NCBI GenBank assembly: GCA_017623215.1
Contig: JAGAPO010000086.1
Span: 1 to 64,000, forward strand
Length of the DNA stretch: 64,000 nucleotides
Reading direction: 5' to 3'
From: Lachnospiraceae bacterium
Lineage (GTDB): Bacteria; Bacillota; Clostridia; Lachnospirales; Lachnospiraceae
Made by a program: the position numbers and the translations under genes. This document shows, one piece after another, positions 52,495-63,338 of this stretch. How positions within the stretch are numbered: the stretch's first letter is position 1; every line of letters starts with the position of its first letter. Under the pieces are notes generated by a model, which saw only the letters and a list, made by a program, of their open reading frames with translations, did not search any database and was not told where the DNA came from.

Positions 52495-53682
52495 TTACAG
52501 CAGAGCAACGGTCTCTCTTGCGATTGCAAGCTCCTCGTTCGTCGGGATTACTAATACCTTAACCTTGGAATCCGGAGTTGAGATGACGTTCTCCTTGCCG
52601 CGGATTGCGTTCTTCTCTTCATCAAGGGTGATGCCCATGTATCCGAGATGCTCACATACCTGCTTTCTCACGTTCTTATCGTTCTCGCCGAGACCAGCGG
52701 TAAATGCGATTGCGTCTACGCCGTTCATTGCAGCGATATATGCACCGACATACTTTGCAACACGGTATACGAATACGGAGAATGCCTCCTTCGCACGCTC
52801 GTTGCCCTCATTCGAAGCCTTCTCAAGGTCACGGAAATCGCTGGATACGCCGGACATACCGTATACACCGGACTTCTTGTTCAGGATGGTCATGATCTCG
52901 TCGATGGACTTGCCTTCCTTATGAGCGATGAACTCGATGATTGCGGGATCGATATCACCGCTTCTGGTACCCATGATAAGGCCTTCCAGAGGAGTTAAGC
53001 CCATGCTGGTATCAACGGACTTGCCATTCAGAACCGCGGAAATGCTCGCGCCGTTGCCAAGGTGGCATACGATGATCTTGGAGTTGTTCAGGTCAAGACC
53101 TGCAACCTCTGCTGCGCGCTTGGATACAAAGCTGTGACTGGTTCCGTGGAAACCGTATCTTCTGATCTTGTACTTATCATAATACTCATACGGAAGACCG
53201 TAGAGATATGCATCCTTAGGCATGGTCTGATGGAACGCGGTATCAAATACGCCAACCATCGGAACGCCAGGCATAATTGCCTTGCATGCGTTGATACCGA
53301 TTAAGTTCGCCGGATTGTGAAGAGGTGCAAGATCGTTGCACTCCTCGATTGCGGCGATTACCTCATCCGTAATTACAACGGAAGAAGCAAACTTCTCGCC
53401 GCCGTGTACGACTCTGTGACCAACGGCGCCGATCTCGTCAAGAGACTTGATAACGCCGTATTCCTTATCGGTCAGCGCATCCAGTACCATCTTGATTGCA
53501 ACCTCATGATTCGGCATTGCGTCGTTAATGACAACCTTCTCGCCGCCGGCGGGTGTGTGATTCAGTCTTCCGTCAATACCGATTCTCTCGCACAGACCGA
53601 CTGCCAGAGCCTTCTCAGACTCGGAATCGATCAGCTGATACTTTAAGGAAGAGCTTCCGCAGTTAATAACTAAAACGTTCAT
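52495..53682 (-). CDS. ackA: Acetate kinase
   Basis: A 395-residue enzyme that makes ATP and acetate from acetyl phosphate. [15 protein letters not shown] at the N-terminus, VVHGGEKF, the RYGFHGTSH sequence, GNGASISAV and TAGLGEND are all intact. Downstream of pta by 81 bp, forming the usual substrate-level phosphorylation pathway of fermenting anaerobes. Confidence 0.97.
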   Translation of the reverse strand: MNVLVINCGSSSLKYQLIDSESEKALAVGLCERIGIDGRLNHTPAGGEKVVINDAMPNHEVAIKMVLDALTDKEYGVIKSLDEIGAVGHRVVHGGEKFASSVVITDEVIAAIEECNDLAPLHNPANLIGINACKAIMPGVPMVGVFDTAFHQTMPKDAYLYGLPYEYYDKYKIRRYGFHGTSHSFVSKRAAEVAGLDLNNSKIIVCHLGNGASISAVLNGKSVDTSMGLTPLEGLIMGTRSGDIDPAIIEFIAHKEGKSIDEIMTILNKKSGVYGMSGVSSDFRDLEKASNEGNERAKEAFSVFVYRVAKYVGAYIAAMNGVDAIAFTAGLGENDKNVRKQVCEHLGYMGITLDEEKNAIRGKENVISTPDSKVKVLVIPTNEELAIARETVALL

Positions 53683-53763
53683 GACATAATCTCCTTATCT
53701 ATTCCTTATCATCTATTCCTTCTCTAATGCGTTCAGATTCCCTGTAACTCGATTCCTTCTGCA

Positions 53764-54900
<1,137 letters not shown>

Positions 54901-54977
54901 TCAATGTCAATCTTTTCCGAATTCCTGCACACTTCTGATTTTGTGCCGCTTTCGGAACCGTTAAAAGGAAACACACC

Positions 54978-55006
54978 TTGACCGGCGAATTGTGCTATGC
55001 TATGAT
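54978..55006 (+). promoter_or_regulatory. Promoter of tmcAL
   Basis: TTGACC (54978-54983), 17-bp spacer, TATGAT (55001-55006), 31 bp before the ATG. Confidence 0.7.
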
Positions 55007-55037
55007 AAAATTATCATTATTTCAGACGAGGTATCCT

Positions 55038-56405
55038 ATGAAGACAGCCGCGATTATCGCAGAATACAATCCATTCCATACCGGCCACGCCTATCAGATC
55101 GAAGAGACCAGGCGGCTTACCGGCGCTGATTATATCATTGCCGTCATGAGCGGGGATTTCGTCCAGCGCGGTGCACCGGCGATTCTGGATAAATTCACCC
55201 GTACAGGGATGGCTCTTTACGGCGGCGCCGACCTGGTGGTGGAGCTCCCGGTTTCCGCGGCGCTCTCAAGTGCGGAGGGCTTTGCAACCGGCGGTGTCTC
55301 TCTAATTGATGCCCTCTCCTGCGTGGATTATCTTTCCTTCGGAAGCGAATGCGGTGATATCGGGGCATTAAAGAGAACCGCGCAGCTTCTGAACGAAGAA
55401 CCGAACGAAGAATCGAACGAAGAATCGCTGCCAGGCAGCAGGAACCAATACAGGGAATTCTTAAAAAGCTATTTAAAAGAAGGCCTGTCCTATCCTGCTG
55501 CCAGACAAAGAGCATTTACCGAAGCGTATCCTGACCGGACAGAGCTGGAACCGATCCTGGAAAGTCCCAATAATATCCTGGCGTTGGAATATCTGCTCGC
55601 ACTGCAGCGGCTTACCAGCACTGTACAGCCCATCACCATCAGACGAGCCGGGGCCGCATATCATGAAAAGGAGCTTGACAGCGACGGATATTCGTCCGCC
55701 TCTGCGATTCGTGCGGCATTAGAGAAGGAAGATTGGTCAAAAGAGAAAGAGGCAGAAGGGAATCCGATGCTTCCACTTTCTTTGGATGCCCGGAGTCTTA
55801 CCGACTTTCCCGGAATCTCCGCAATTCCGTATTCCTGCAGAGACTGTTTTTATGAGGGCTTACGGCAGGGAATGGTTCTTCCGGATGATCTGACCCCATT
55901 TTTCTATTATAGACTGCTTGATATGACGGAGAATGAGCTTCTTACGATTCCGGATGTATCGTCTGAGCTTGCCGCTCGAATCCTAAGCCTGCGCAGGCAC
56001 GCGATGCCGCTGTCTTCGTTCGCTTTGGAATTAAAGACAAAGCAATATACCAGAACCCGCATTGATCGGATTCTCATGCGGATTGTGTTAAAATTGGATG
56101 CGGTGCCGTTGCGTCCCGGAGCAGATGAATCCAAAGGATATGCTGCTCCCTATGCCAGAATCCTCGGATTTCGCAGATCGGCGGCTCCTCTGCTGAAGGA
56201 GCTTCATGAGAACAGCCGGATTCCGGTGATACAAAAGCTTGTGGACGCAGAAGAAATAATCCGTTCCCAAAGCGATCAACCAGAATATGCAAGGAAGGAT
56301 TTTCAACGGAGCCTATATGCTTCTTCCCTATACCGGCTGGTACGGGAACAAAAAAGCGGGGTACGGATCCCGAACGAGTATGAAAGAGGGCTTGTTATGA
56401 TATAG
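55038..56405 (+). CDS. tmcAL: tRNA(Met) cytidine acetate ligase TmcAL (YlbM)
   Basis: A 455-residue enzyme that uses acetate and ATP to acetylate the wobble cytidine of elongator tRNA(Met). The N-terminal HIGH-like nucleotidyltransferase motif is EYNPFHTGHAYQIEE; other conserved blocks are IAVMSGDFVQRG and FGSECGDI. A short 12-bp tandem repeat (55391-55426) adds NEEPNEESNEES in a surface loop near residue 125. ATG 55038 has GAGG at five to nine bases upstream. The gene lies next to pta-ackA, which makes its acetate substrate. Confidence 0.93.
   Translation: MKTAAIIAEYNPFHTGHAYQIEETRRLTGADYIIAVMSGDFVQRGAPAILDKFTRTGMALYGGADLVVELPVSAALSSAEGFATGGVSLIDALSCVDYLSFGSECGDIGALKRTAQLLNEEPNEESNEESLPGSRNQYREFLKSYLKEGLSYPAARQRAFTEAYPDRTELEPILESPNNILALEYLLALQRLTSTVQPITIRRAGAAYHEKELDSDGYSSASAIRAALEKEDWSKEKEAEGNPMLPLSLDARSLTDFPGISAIPYSCRDCFYEGLRQGMVLPDDLTPFFYYRLLDMTENELLTIPDVSSELAARILSLRRHAMPLSSFALELKTKQYTRTRIDRILMRIVLKLDAVPLRPGADESKGYAAPYARILGFRRSAAPLLKELHENSRIPVIQKLVDAEEIIRSQSDQPEYARKDFQRSLYASSLYRLVREQKSGVRIPNEYERGLVMI
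55391..55426. repeat. 12-bp tandem repeat in tmcAL
   Basis: GAACGAAGAAYC repeats three times in tandem, in frame, encoding NEEP/NEES units. It may expand or contract. Confidence 0.6.
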
Positions 56406-56421
56406 CGGGTAGCTATTCCCT

Positions 56422-57147
56422 TTATTCCAGCAATTTCCGAACCAGAGCCTCCCTGTTATTAATAAACATCCTCGTCACCTGATAGCTCTCCGTGTCCTCA
56501 TATTCGCACTCATGCACCTCTCCGCCATCAAATGACCAAATCGCAGCCCCAGGCAAACCAAGCAGAATCGGCGAATGGGAGGCGATAATGAACTGCGCTC
56601 CTTCTTCCGCCATCTTTGCAATCTGGATAAATAAGGTCAGCTGGCGCTGCGGTGACAGCGCGGCCTCCGGCTCGTCCAGGATATAGATTCCTTCGTTATG
56701 GAAGGTCTGAAAGAACGAAAGAAAGCTTTCTCCATGGGACTGATTATGAAGCCCCCTTGCTCCAAATGAAGTTCCCCGCGGATTATCCCGGTCATATTCT
56801 TCCGCTTTTGTTGCAAGATTAAAAAAGCTTTCCGCCCGAAAGAAATAGCTTCCTTTGGGCCTTTTATATCCTCTTACTATCCGGACCGCCGTACTTAATT
56901 CAGATACATCGTTATAGGTCTCGAACCGATAATTCTTCGTTCCTCCCTCCGGATTAAAGCCATACGCCACCGCGATCGCTTCCAACAGCGTCGACGTCCC
57001 GGTTCCGTTCTCTCCAACAAAAAATGTAATTCCGCGGCTGAATTCCAGGCGCGAAATTCCCTTAAGCGCCGGGATTCCCCGAAGGTAGGAGCCCTGTTCG
57101 ATTTTATCCCAGTCAATTAAGATCTCCTGTATGAATCTATCGTTCAT
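56422..57147 (-). CDS. AAA-family ATPase with a Walker A Lys-to-Thr substitution
   Basis: A 241-residue ABC/SMC-like ATPase of the small AAA group. The phosphate loop reads GENGTGTSTLLEA (45-57) where the family has GxxGxGKST: residue 51 is Thr (ACG at 56995-56997) instead of the essential Lys (AAG), a one-base change. Walker B (YILDEPEAAL), signature-like SHGESFLSFF and the His switch (IASHSPILL) are intact. It ends 16 bp after the tmcAL stop and is followed by a strong bidirectional terminator. ATP binding is probably impaired; function is otherwise unknown. Confidence 0.85.
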   Translation of the reverse strand: MNDRFIQEILIDWDKIEQGSYLRGIPALKGISRLEFSRGITFFVGENGTGTSTLLEAIAVAYGFNPEGGTKNYRFETYNDVSELSTAVRIVRGYKRPKGSYFFRAESFFNLATKAEEYDRDNPRGTSFGARGLHNQSHGESFLSFFQTFHNEGIYILDEPEAALSPQRQLTLFIQIAKMAEEGAQFIIASHSPILLGLPGAAIWSFDGGEVHECEYEDTESYQVTRMFINNREALVRKLLE

Positions 57148-57162
57148 GTTCTCTCTTTATCA

Positions 57163-57201
57163 AAAAGGCTATACTCTTCTGGAATGAAAGTATAGCCTTT
57201 T
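57163..57201. terminator. Bidirectional terminator between the ATPase and pepF
   Basis: A 13-bp stem (AAAAGGCTATACT with AGTATAGCCTTTT) with a 13-nt loop, flanked by A/T runs on both sides. It lies between the end of pepF and the start of the ATPase gene on the minus strand. Confidence 0.7.
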
Positions 57202-57253
57202 CTCTCCTTATTCTTTTTAGATACCTTTTACTCGAGTTCTCTTTTATTTCTCT

Positions 57254-59062
57254 TTATTTCGTCAGTGCCTCAAGCTCCTCGATTAATTCTTCAAATAATC
57301 CAAGTGCCTCTTCAATCGGCTTGGGTGAACTCATATCCACACCTGCCGCCTTTAAGATATCAATCGGATCCGCAGAGCTTCCTGCGCTTAAGAACTTGTC
57401 GATATAATCACGGACAGCCGGCTCGCCTTCCTTCAATATCTTTCTGGAGAGCGCGATTGCGGCGGAGAAGCCAGTCGCATACTGGTATACATAGAACGGC
57501 GTATAGAAGTGGGGAATTCTTGCCCACTCATATGCAATCTCATCATCCGATATCATATCCTCTCCGAAATACTGGCGGTTCAGATCGTGATAGGTCCTGC
57601 ACAGAACCTCCGCGGTCAGCGTGGTACCCTTCGCAGCCATCTCATGCGCAAGCATCTCGAACTCCGCGAACATGGTCTGGCGGTACAGAGTTCCGCGGAA
57701 CTTCTCTAAGAAGCTGTTCACCAGGTATGCTCTCTCCTTCGGATCGGTTGTCTTCTCTAACAGATGCGTCATTAACAGCGCCTCGTTGCAGGTGGACGCA
57801 ACCTCCGCCACGAAGATGAGGTAGCCTGCGTATTCATATGGCTGGCACTTATTGGAATAATAGGTGTGCAGCGCGTGTCCCATCTCGTGCGCAAGCGTAA
57901 ATGCGTGTTCTAAGTCATTGTGATGGTTCAGCAGCACATACGGATGCGTTCCGTATGCGCCCCAGGAATAAGCACCGGTGCGTTTCCCTTTGTTCTCATA
58001 TACATCAATCCAGCGGTTCTCAAAGCCTTCCTTTAAGTGGGACAGATAGTCCTCACCAAGCGGCGCAAGACCCTCTAAGAGCATCTCCTTTGCTTCCTCA
58101 AAGGTAACCTCTTTCGCAACATCGGATACAATTGGAACATAGACATCATACATATGAAGCTCGTCCACGCCAAGCATCTTCTTCCGGAGCGCAATATAAC
58201 GGTGCATCAGGCCGAGATTCTTGTGAACGGTGTCAATCAGGTTCGTATAGACGGACGTCGGAATATTGCCGCCCGCAAGCTCCATCGCCATGGACGAAGG
58301 ATATTTGCGCATATCCGCATAAAAGGCCTCCTGCTTTACATTTGCCGCAAAAACAGCTGCAAGCGTATTGATATGTTCCTTATAAACCTGATACAGCTTC
58401 TCGAACGCATCCTTTCTTAAAGTACGATCCTGGCTCATTAAGAACGGAACGTAGCTGCCGTTGGTCAGCTGTCTTGCTTCGCCGTCGCTTCCCACTGCGT
58501 CCGGAAATACGATGTCGGCATTATTGAATTTGGAAAAAATATCGGAAGGGGATTGTGCGATCTCCTGGGACTTGGCAAGAACCGCTTCGATCTCTGCGGA
58601 AAGCACGTGCTCCTTCTTTCTCAACAGACGCTCAATCGTAAGGCGGTACAGAGAAAGCTCTTTCTTCTCCTCAAAGCACTGCTCCAGATATTCCTTCGAA
58701 AGGCTCATAATCTCAGGAACAATATACGAACCCGCGCTGGAAAGGCTTACCAGAAGTGTCTGCGCCTTGCCGCACAGGTCCTGGTATACCGCGTTGCCCG
58801 TATTCTGATCGTATTTTTCCTTTGCATATACATACAGACGCTCCATATGCCAGGAAGCATCTGACTGCAGTTCAAGGCACTGATAGAGGGTATCCGCGCC
58901 GTTGCCAAGGGTTCCTGCGTACCCTGCAAGCGCCGGAATCTTCTCCTGCAGTTCCTCATATTCCTTCTTCCAGGCGTCATCCGAAGCGCACAGATCTTCA
59001 AGCGCCCAGGTGTCCTTTACCGCAATTTCTTCCCGTTCCGGAAGTCTTGTGTTCTGACTCAT
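57254..59062 (-). CDS. pepF: Oligoendopeptidase F
   Basis: A 602-residue zinc metallopeptidase of family M3 that cleaves oligopeptides. The catalytic zinc motif is LAHEMGHALHTYYS, and the downstream Glu ligand lies in VAEVASTCNEALL. The ATG at 59060-59062 follows GGAGG by eight bases; a further nine codons upstream are not supported. Oligopeptide degradation in the cytoplasm is its usual role. Confidence 0.95.
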   Translation of the reverse strand: MSQNTRLPEREEIAVKDTWALEDLCASDDAWKKEYEELQEKIPALAGYAGTLGNGADTLYQCLELQSDASWHMERLYVYAKEKYDQNTGNAVYQDLCGKAQTLLVSLSSAGSYIVPEIMSLSKEYLEQCFEEKKELSLYRLTIERLLRKKEHVLSAEIEAVLAKSQEIAQSPSDIFSKFNNADIVFPDAVGSDGEARQLTNGSYVPFLMSQDRTLRKDAFEKLYQVYKEHINTLAAVFAANVKQEAFYADMRKYPSSMAMELAGGNIPTSVYTNLIDTVHKNLGLMHRYIALRKKMLGVDELHMYDVYVPIVSDVAKEVTFEEAKEMLLEGLAPLGEDYLSHLKEGFENRWIDVYENKGKRTGAYSWGAYGTHPYVLLNHHNDLEHAFTLAHEMGHALHTYYSNKCQPYEYAGYLIFVAEVASTCNEALLMTHLLEKTTDPKERAYLVNSFLEKFRGTLYRQTMFAEFEMLAHEMAAKGTTLTAEVLCRTYHDLNRQYFGEDMISDDEIAYEWARIPHFYTPFYVYQYATGFSAAIALSRKILKEGEPAVRDYIDKFLSAGSSADPIDILKAAGVDMSSPKPIEEALGLFEELIEELEALTK

Positions 59063-59146
59063 GTGTCCATCCTCCATATTTTCCGGCATATCACGCCGGT
59101 TCTTTCATAAACTGTATTATATCCTAACCGCCAGGTGGTATTCCCT

Positions 59147-60295
59147 GTGAAATCTCCTGTAAAATCCCTGTTATACCAAAATCCGGCCGTCTCCCGTGCT
59201 GCGGCTGATTCTCCTGCTTCCGTTATGAAGCGCCTGTCTGCGCGCATCAGGAGCTCTTACCTAATCCCGCCTCTTATGCTCGCGCTGCTGTTTTTGTTCC
59301 CGCATGCCGCTGGGAAAGGAGCCAAATCCGGCCTGCTTTTATGGTTCGAGGACGTGCTTCCGGCTCTGCTTCCCGCCATGATTCTATCGGGTCTGTGCAT
59401 CCGCCTCGGAATCGTCCGCTATCTTGCCGCAGGTCTCGCACCGGTCGGGCGCGTGCTGTTCGGCCTAAGCCCTTATGGCTGCTATCCCGCCTTCTTAGGC
59501 TTCTTAACCGGTCTTCCCGCGGGTGCCGCCGCCACAGCCGAATTAGTCGTTCGGGGCGACATCGAAAAAGCAGAGGGAGAATACCTCATCACCTTCTGCA
59601 ACAATATGAGCCCCATGTTCTTAATCAGCTATGCTGCCTCCGATCAGCTGGGAATACCGGGCTTCGGACTTCCTTTGTGCATCATCGTCTGGATTTCCTC
59701 CATTCTGTCCGCCCGAATCATCCGTCTGATCCGCCAAAGAACCGGAACCCATCAGGGCACCGGAACCGGTCGGACGCCAAACCGAACCGCCCCGGATATC
59801 ATCGCCCAGGAGATCAGCCATCCTTCCGGGACGCTCACCGAGCTTGCGGATGAGGCAATTATGGAAGCATTTACGGTCCTTACAAAGGTTGGCGGGTACA
59901 TCGTCCTTTTTTCCATTCTCTCTGCGATTCTGTCTGATATCCTCGGCTCCGGCATGCTTTCCTGCCTGATAAGCGGAATTCTCGAGACTACAACGGGAAT
60001 CCAGAATGCCGCATCTCTTGCAGAAAGCACACAGCTTCTTCCGAATGCAGAAAGCCTTCAGGCCCTTGGAAAAGGCGCGCAGTGGCTCTCGGTACCGAGC
60101 AACGCCAGGCTGTTCGCCGTCTCGGCCGTCTGCGGCTTTAACGCATTTGGCGGGCTATCCGGCCTTGCGCAGACCGGGAGTGTTACCAGAAAGGCAGGGC
60201 TATCTCTGAAATGGTACGCGGCTTCCAAGCTGCTCGCGGGGCTTCTTGCCTCCGCCATAGGAGCTTGGTACTGCGTACAGTTTCTGAGTAAATAA
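59147..60295 (+). CDS. ylbJ: Sporulation integral membrane protein YlbJ-like
   Basis: A 382-residue membrane protein with about eight spans. The family pattern is visible in SGLLLWFEDVLPALLPAMIL, GFLTGLPAGAAATAELV and FCNNMSPMFL, typical of the YlbJ/nucleoside-recognition domain group; YlbJ is required for a late stage of sporulation in Bacillus. The start is uncertain: GTG 59147 has AGGTGG at good spacing, while ATG 59225 gives a shorter, more typical N-terminus without a ribosome binding site. Divergent from pepF. Confidence 0.85.
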   Translation: MKSPVKSLLYQNPAVSRAAADSPASVMKRLSARIRSSYLIPPLMLALLFLFPHAAGKGAKSGLLLWFEDVLPALLPAMILSGLCIRLGIVRYLAAGLAPVGRVLFGLSPYGCYPAFLGFLTGLPAGAAATAELVVRGDIEKAEGEYLITFCNNMSPMFLISYAASDQLGIPGFGLPLCIIVWISSILSARIIRLIRQRTGTHQGTGTGRTPNRTAPDIIAQEISHPSGTLTELADEAIMEAFTVLTKVGGYIVLFSILSAILSDILGSGMLSCLISGILETTTGIQNAASLAESTQLLPNAESLQALGKGAQWLSVPSNARLFAVSAVCGFNAFGGLSGLAQTGSVTRKAGLSLKWYAASKLLAGLLASAIGAWYCVQFLSK

Positions 60296-60329
60296 TGAGC
60301 GCTTCTTCTGTCAAACGCTTCCGCCTATA

Positions 60330-61004
60330 TTATTCTTCTATTCCCTCGGTAAACGTATTCTCGTCGAAGTTAAACTCTTCCTCCGCCGGCGCTTCCTGCT
60401 CGGGAGCGCCTTCCTCGTAGTCAGCTTCCGGATGCATCTCCTCGTCGCTGTAGGCCTCCGGAATCAGCTGATGATAGATCTCCTCGCGGTTCGTTACAAT
60501 TACGTCCAGATTATCCCGAAGAGAACTTACTAAGGCCGCAGTTCTGGTATTCATGCTCTCGTACGCATTGCCGACGATATTCTCAACCTGCGTCAGCACA
60601 TCGTTCGCATAAGACAGCGCTCCTCTGCGCACTTCCTCAGCCTCCGCCTGCGCCGAACCTACGATCTCGTCCGCCTGTGCATTCGCTTCTCCGACGATCT
60701 GCTCCGCCTGATAATAAGCCTGATGCATAATCTCGTTCTCGTTAATCATGCCTGCCGCCTTCTCCTCGGCTTCCTTCAGAATCCCGGCTGCCTTCTCCTC
60801 CGCATCTGCGATGATCGCGTCGCGATTGTTGATAATCTTCTGATAGCGCTTAATCTCATCCGGCGTTCTTAAACGCAGTTCATCGAGCAGATCGTACAGC
60901 TCATCCTTAGGTACAATTACCTTGGTACTCGACAGCGGCTGCATCTTGCAGCTCTCAATAAATTCATAAATATCCTCGATTAATTGTTCAATTCTACTTG
61001 CCAT
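60330..61004 (-). CDS. Coiled-coil protein, DivIVA/V-ATPase-H-like
   Basis: A 224-residue, almost entirely helical, very charged protein. Heptad-like repeats run from about 55 to 150 (KAAGILKEAEEKAAGMIN), followed by an acidic tail. Proteins of this type sit after coaD in many clostridia and are annotated as V-type ATPase subunit H or DivIVA-like; neither label is proven. AGGAG lies before the ATG. It lies just 22 bp after the coaD gene end. Confidence 0.75.
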   Translation of the reverse strand: MASRIEQLIEDIYEFIESCKMQPLSSTKVIVPKDELYDLLDELRLRTPDEIKRYQKIINNRDAIIADAEEKAAGILKEAEEKAAGMINENEIMHQAYYQAEQIVGEANAQADEIVGSAQAEAEEVRRGALSYANDVLTQVENIVGNAYESMNTRTAALVSSLRDNLDVIVTNREEIYHQLIPEAYSDEEMHPEADYEEGAPEQEAPAEEEFNFDENTFTEGIEE

Positions 61005-61026
61005 TGTGACAGCGCTCCTTATCTAT

Positions 61027-61515
61027 TTAAAATTTATATATATTATATTTCGCATATATCGTGCTGATGATGCTCGCCGGTACGAACTGTCCGATGTTGC
61101 CGCCATAGCTTGCAATCTCTCGTACAATGCTGGAACTCAAATATGCGTAGTCCACACTTGTCGTCAAAAATACCGTATCCACATACGGATTCAGCTTGTG
61201 GTTCGTCTGAGCCAGCTGAAGTTCATATTCAAAGTCCGTAACAGCCCGTAAGCCTCTTACAATAACGGACGCCCCTCTGTCCTTTGCAAAATCCACCAGG
61301 AGCCCGTCATATGCCTCAATACTGATATTCGGCAGTCCGTTCGTAACTCTCTCCAACAACTCCACTCTCTCATCCGCTGTAAACAGGGACTTCTTGGAAC
61401 TATTCTTCAGCACGCCAATAATCAGATGATCAACCAGCTTCGTCGCTCTTGTAATAATGTCCAGATGTCCCAGTGTAACCGGGTCAAAGCTGCCCGGATA
61501 AATACCAATTCTCAT
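61027..61515 (-). CDS. coaD: Phosphopantetheine adenylyltransferase
   Basis: A 162-residue enzyme for the penultimate step of CoA synthesis. [14 protein letters not shown] with the HxGH-type nucleotide motif, and [15 protein letters not shown] replacing the canonical ISSTxVRE. The ATG at 61513-61515 lies directly after a copy of the intergenic element; the 16 extra N-terminal codons in the longer frame derive from it. Confidence 0.95.
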   Translation of the reverse strand: MRIGIYPGSFDPVTLGHLDIITRATKLVDHLIIGVLKNSSKKSLFTADERVELLERVTNGLPNISIEAYDGLLVDFAKDRGASVIVRGLRAVTDFEYELQLAQTNHKLNPYVDTVFLTTSVDYAYLSSSIVREIASYGGNIGQFVPASIISTIYAKYNIYKF

Positions 61516-61521
61516 CGTAAC

Positions 61522-61567
61522 CTCCATTCTGTCGGTCAACCGCAGATTCCGGCCGCCAGGCATAAAT
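61522..61567 (-). repeat. GGAATGGAG intergenic element, copy C (before coaD)
   Basis: Minus strand: ATTTATGCCTGGC, GGCCGGAATCTGCGG and GACCGACAGAATGGAG. It fills the 53-bp gap between rsmD and coaD, beginning right at the rsmD stop. Confidence 0.6.
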
Positions 61568-61568
61568 C

Positions 61569-62123
61569 CTATAATTTCTGAATAAACATGTGCTTGTTCG
61601 TCTTATAATTCTTTTCCTTCACAAGCTCGTATCCCATCGGCTCCAGCCAGTCAAATTCCGTATCCAGCGAAGCCTCTACAATAATCAGCGTATCTTCTTT
61701 CAGCAGCTTCGAATCCGCGAGACGGCTCAGCACTTGTCTCTCCAGATCCTGCCGATACGGCGGATCCATAAATATAATATCAAAGGATCGCCCCGCTGCT
61801 TCCAGCCGGTCAACCGCAGCGGCCCAGTCACATTGCATCACATCGGCCTGGCCCTCCAGCCTGGTACTTTTCAGATTCGCGCGGATACAATCCGCCGCCG
61901 CTTTATTCTTCTCAATCAGAACCGCATGCTCTGCGCCTCTGCTCAGTGCTTCGATCGCAATACCTCCGCTTCCAGAAAACACATCCAGGAACCAGGTATC
62001 GTAAAGTCTGGGATTCAGCATATTGAATAACGTCTCTTTGATTCGATCCGTCGTCGGCCTTGTATCCATTCCTTCTACGGTCTTAAGAGGTATCCGCCTT
62101 GCTTTTCCGGCAATCACTCTCAT
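61569..62123 (-). CDS. rsmD: 16S rRNA (guanine966-N2)-methyltransferase
   Basis: A 184-residue SAM enzyme. [10 protein letters not shown] start, SAM loop [19 protein letters not shown] and the target-base motif [11 protein letters not shown] 62123 has GGGGG seven bases upstream, better placed than ATG 62129. It is followed by coaD as in Bacillus (ylbH-ylbI). Confidence 0.94.
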   Translation of the reverse strand: MRVIAGKARRIPLKTVEGMDTRPTTDRIKETLFNMLNPRLYDTWFLDVFSGSGGIAIEALSRGAEHAVLIEKNKAAADCIRANLKSTRLEGQADVMQCDWAAAVDRLEAAGRSFDIIFMDPPYRQDLERQVLSRLADSKLLKEDTLIIVEASLDTEFDWLEPMGYELVKEKNYKTNKHMFIQKL

Positions 62124-62222
62124 CTTCATACCCCCAGTATAGCTGCTTATGCTTATGGTAATAGTTTAGCTTATTTGTATATAGAATTCAACCAAATTTT
62201 GCAAAAACATTTAATTTTTTAT

Positions 62223-62251
62223 TTTACTTCTTGTGTCAATCGGTATATACT
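62223..62251 (+). promoter_or_regulatory. Promoter of the YbaK-like gene
   Basis: TTTACT (62223-62228), 17-bp spacer, TATACT (62246-62251). Confidence 0.55.
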
Positions 62252-62283
62252 GGAAATGCAGCAAAAGAAAGGAGCACACAACG

Positions 62284-62754
62284 ATGTCATATGAGAATGT
62301 AAAGCAATATTTTGAAGATAATAACCTGGGCGAACGGGTAAAAGTATTCGTTCATTCCAGTGCAACTGTGGAAGAAGCTGCCGAGGCGGTTGGCTGCGAG
62401 CCAAAACAAATTGCAAAGACCATGTCGTTTCTGCTGGACAACGGACCGATTCTGATCGTAACGGCCGGAGACTCGAAGGTTGACAATGCCAAGTACAAAG
62501 CCGCCTTTCATCAAAAGGCAAAGATGATCCCGGCGGATTCCGTAGAAAAACTGATTGGACATGCTCCGGGCGGCGTGTGCCCATTTGCGGTGAACCCGGG
62601 CGTTACGGTATATCTGGATGTTTCTTTGAAACGCTTCGACATCGTATTCCCCGCTGCCGGAAGCGGCCACAGCGCGGTGGAATTATCGGTTGAGGAGCTG
62701 GAACGGTATTCCGGAATGACTGCATGGGTGGATGTATGCAAGGGATGGGAGTAA
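62284..62754 (+). CDS. YbaK/EbsC-type aminoacyl-tRNA deacylase
   Basis: A 156-residue member of the YbaK family, which removes mischarged amino acids such as Cys or Pro analogues from tRNA(Pro). The substrate pocket region IPADSVEKLIGHAPGGVCPF and the basic KSKMSF-like residue Lys in QIAKTMSF are present. ATG 62284 has AAAGGAG upstream. It stands alone. Confidence 0.9.
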   Translation: MSYENVKQYFEDNNLGERVKVFVHSSATVEEAAEAVGCEPKQIAKTMSFLLDNGPILIVTAGDSKVDNAKYKAAFHQKAKMIPADSVEKLIGHAPGGVCPFAVNPGVTVYLDVSLKRFDIVFPAAGSGHSAVELSVEELERYSGMTAWVDVCKGWE

Positions 62755-62763
62755 GAAGAAAAA

Positions 62764-62789
62764 CGGGCAGTCTCGCAAAAGACCGCCCG
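62764..62789. terminator. Bidirectional terminator between the YbaK-like gene and the SASP gene
   Basis: CGGGCAGTCT paired with AGACCGCCCG (one mismatch) and a 6-nt loop, with T runs on both strands (CTTTTCTTCTT; TTTTTCTTC). Confidence 0.7.
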
Positions 62790-62820
62790 CTTTTCTTCTT
62801 ACTCTTTTTTTCCGACCGGA

Positions 62821-63024
62821 TTACTTACCAGCCATCTTTCTCTCCTGCTCCTCGATCATCTTCTTAACCATATAGCCGCCTACGCTGCCGTTCTGGTAAG
62901 AAGTCAGGTTACCGTTGTAGCCTTCGGATAACGGAACACCAAGCTCGCTCGCTACTTCCATCTTAAAACGATCCATTGCCTCTCTTGCCTCAGGAACCTC
63001 TACGTGATTTCTTCCTCTTGCCAT
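62821..63024 (-). CDS. Alpha/beta-type small acid-soluble spore protein
   Basis: A 67-residue DNA-binding spore protein that coats and protects DNA in the spore core. The family core is visible: the GPR protease site region FKMEVASELG and the C-terminal GNLTSYQNGSVGGYMVKKMI. GGAGG lies ten bases before the ATG. Normally expressed in the forespore under sigma-G; no clear sigma-G promoter was identified in the upstream 250 bases. It is the clearest sign of a spore-former in the window. Confidence 0.95.
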   Translation of the reverse strand: MARGRNHVEVPEAREAMDRFKMEVASELGVPLSEGYNGNLTSYQNGSVGGYMVKKMIEEQERKMAGK

Positions 63025-63338
63025 AATAAGCTACCTCCATTTCTGAATTGACTGCGGACTGCGCTTTCCATTCTGCGAAGCAGAAGCCCGCTTTGAAAAA
63101 GTTCATAAGAGCCTTTTCCGTTCTTTCATTTAAGTGGCTTTTCCCAGCAGGCGAGGTCTGAACGGAAAGCCTGCCGGGAATGCTTAAGGCTTTCGATTCT
63201 CGTCTGTGCTTGCCCTTTGGCCTCACACACCGTATATCCTCCGCCATTTATTCTCCTGCATTGCTTTGTCATCCTGACTCGTTTGCTGTAATCTTATTAT
63301 GTGCGTTTCTCCTACAGATACACTGGTAATGTTTCTTT
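63025..63338. other. Non-coding gap between the SASP gene and rfbA
   Basis: No supported gene. It contains an inverted repeat (CCCAGCAGGC at 63143-63152 and GCCTGCCGGG at 63169-63178, one mismatch) and a short hairpin (TTCTGCGAAGCAGAA at 63071-63085), plus AAATGGAGG before the SASP start. An 85-codon leftward frame here has no family similarity. Confidence 0.5.

Noticed and set aside
62990..63247. An 85-codon leftward frame upstream of the SASP gene.
   Set aside because: Overlaps the SASP start, has no family similarity and appears to be intergenic DNA.
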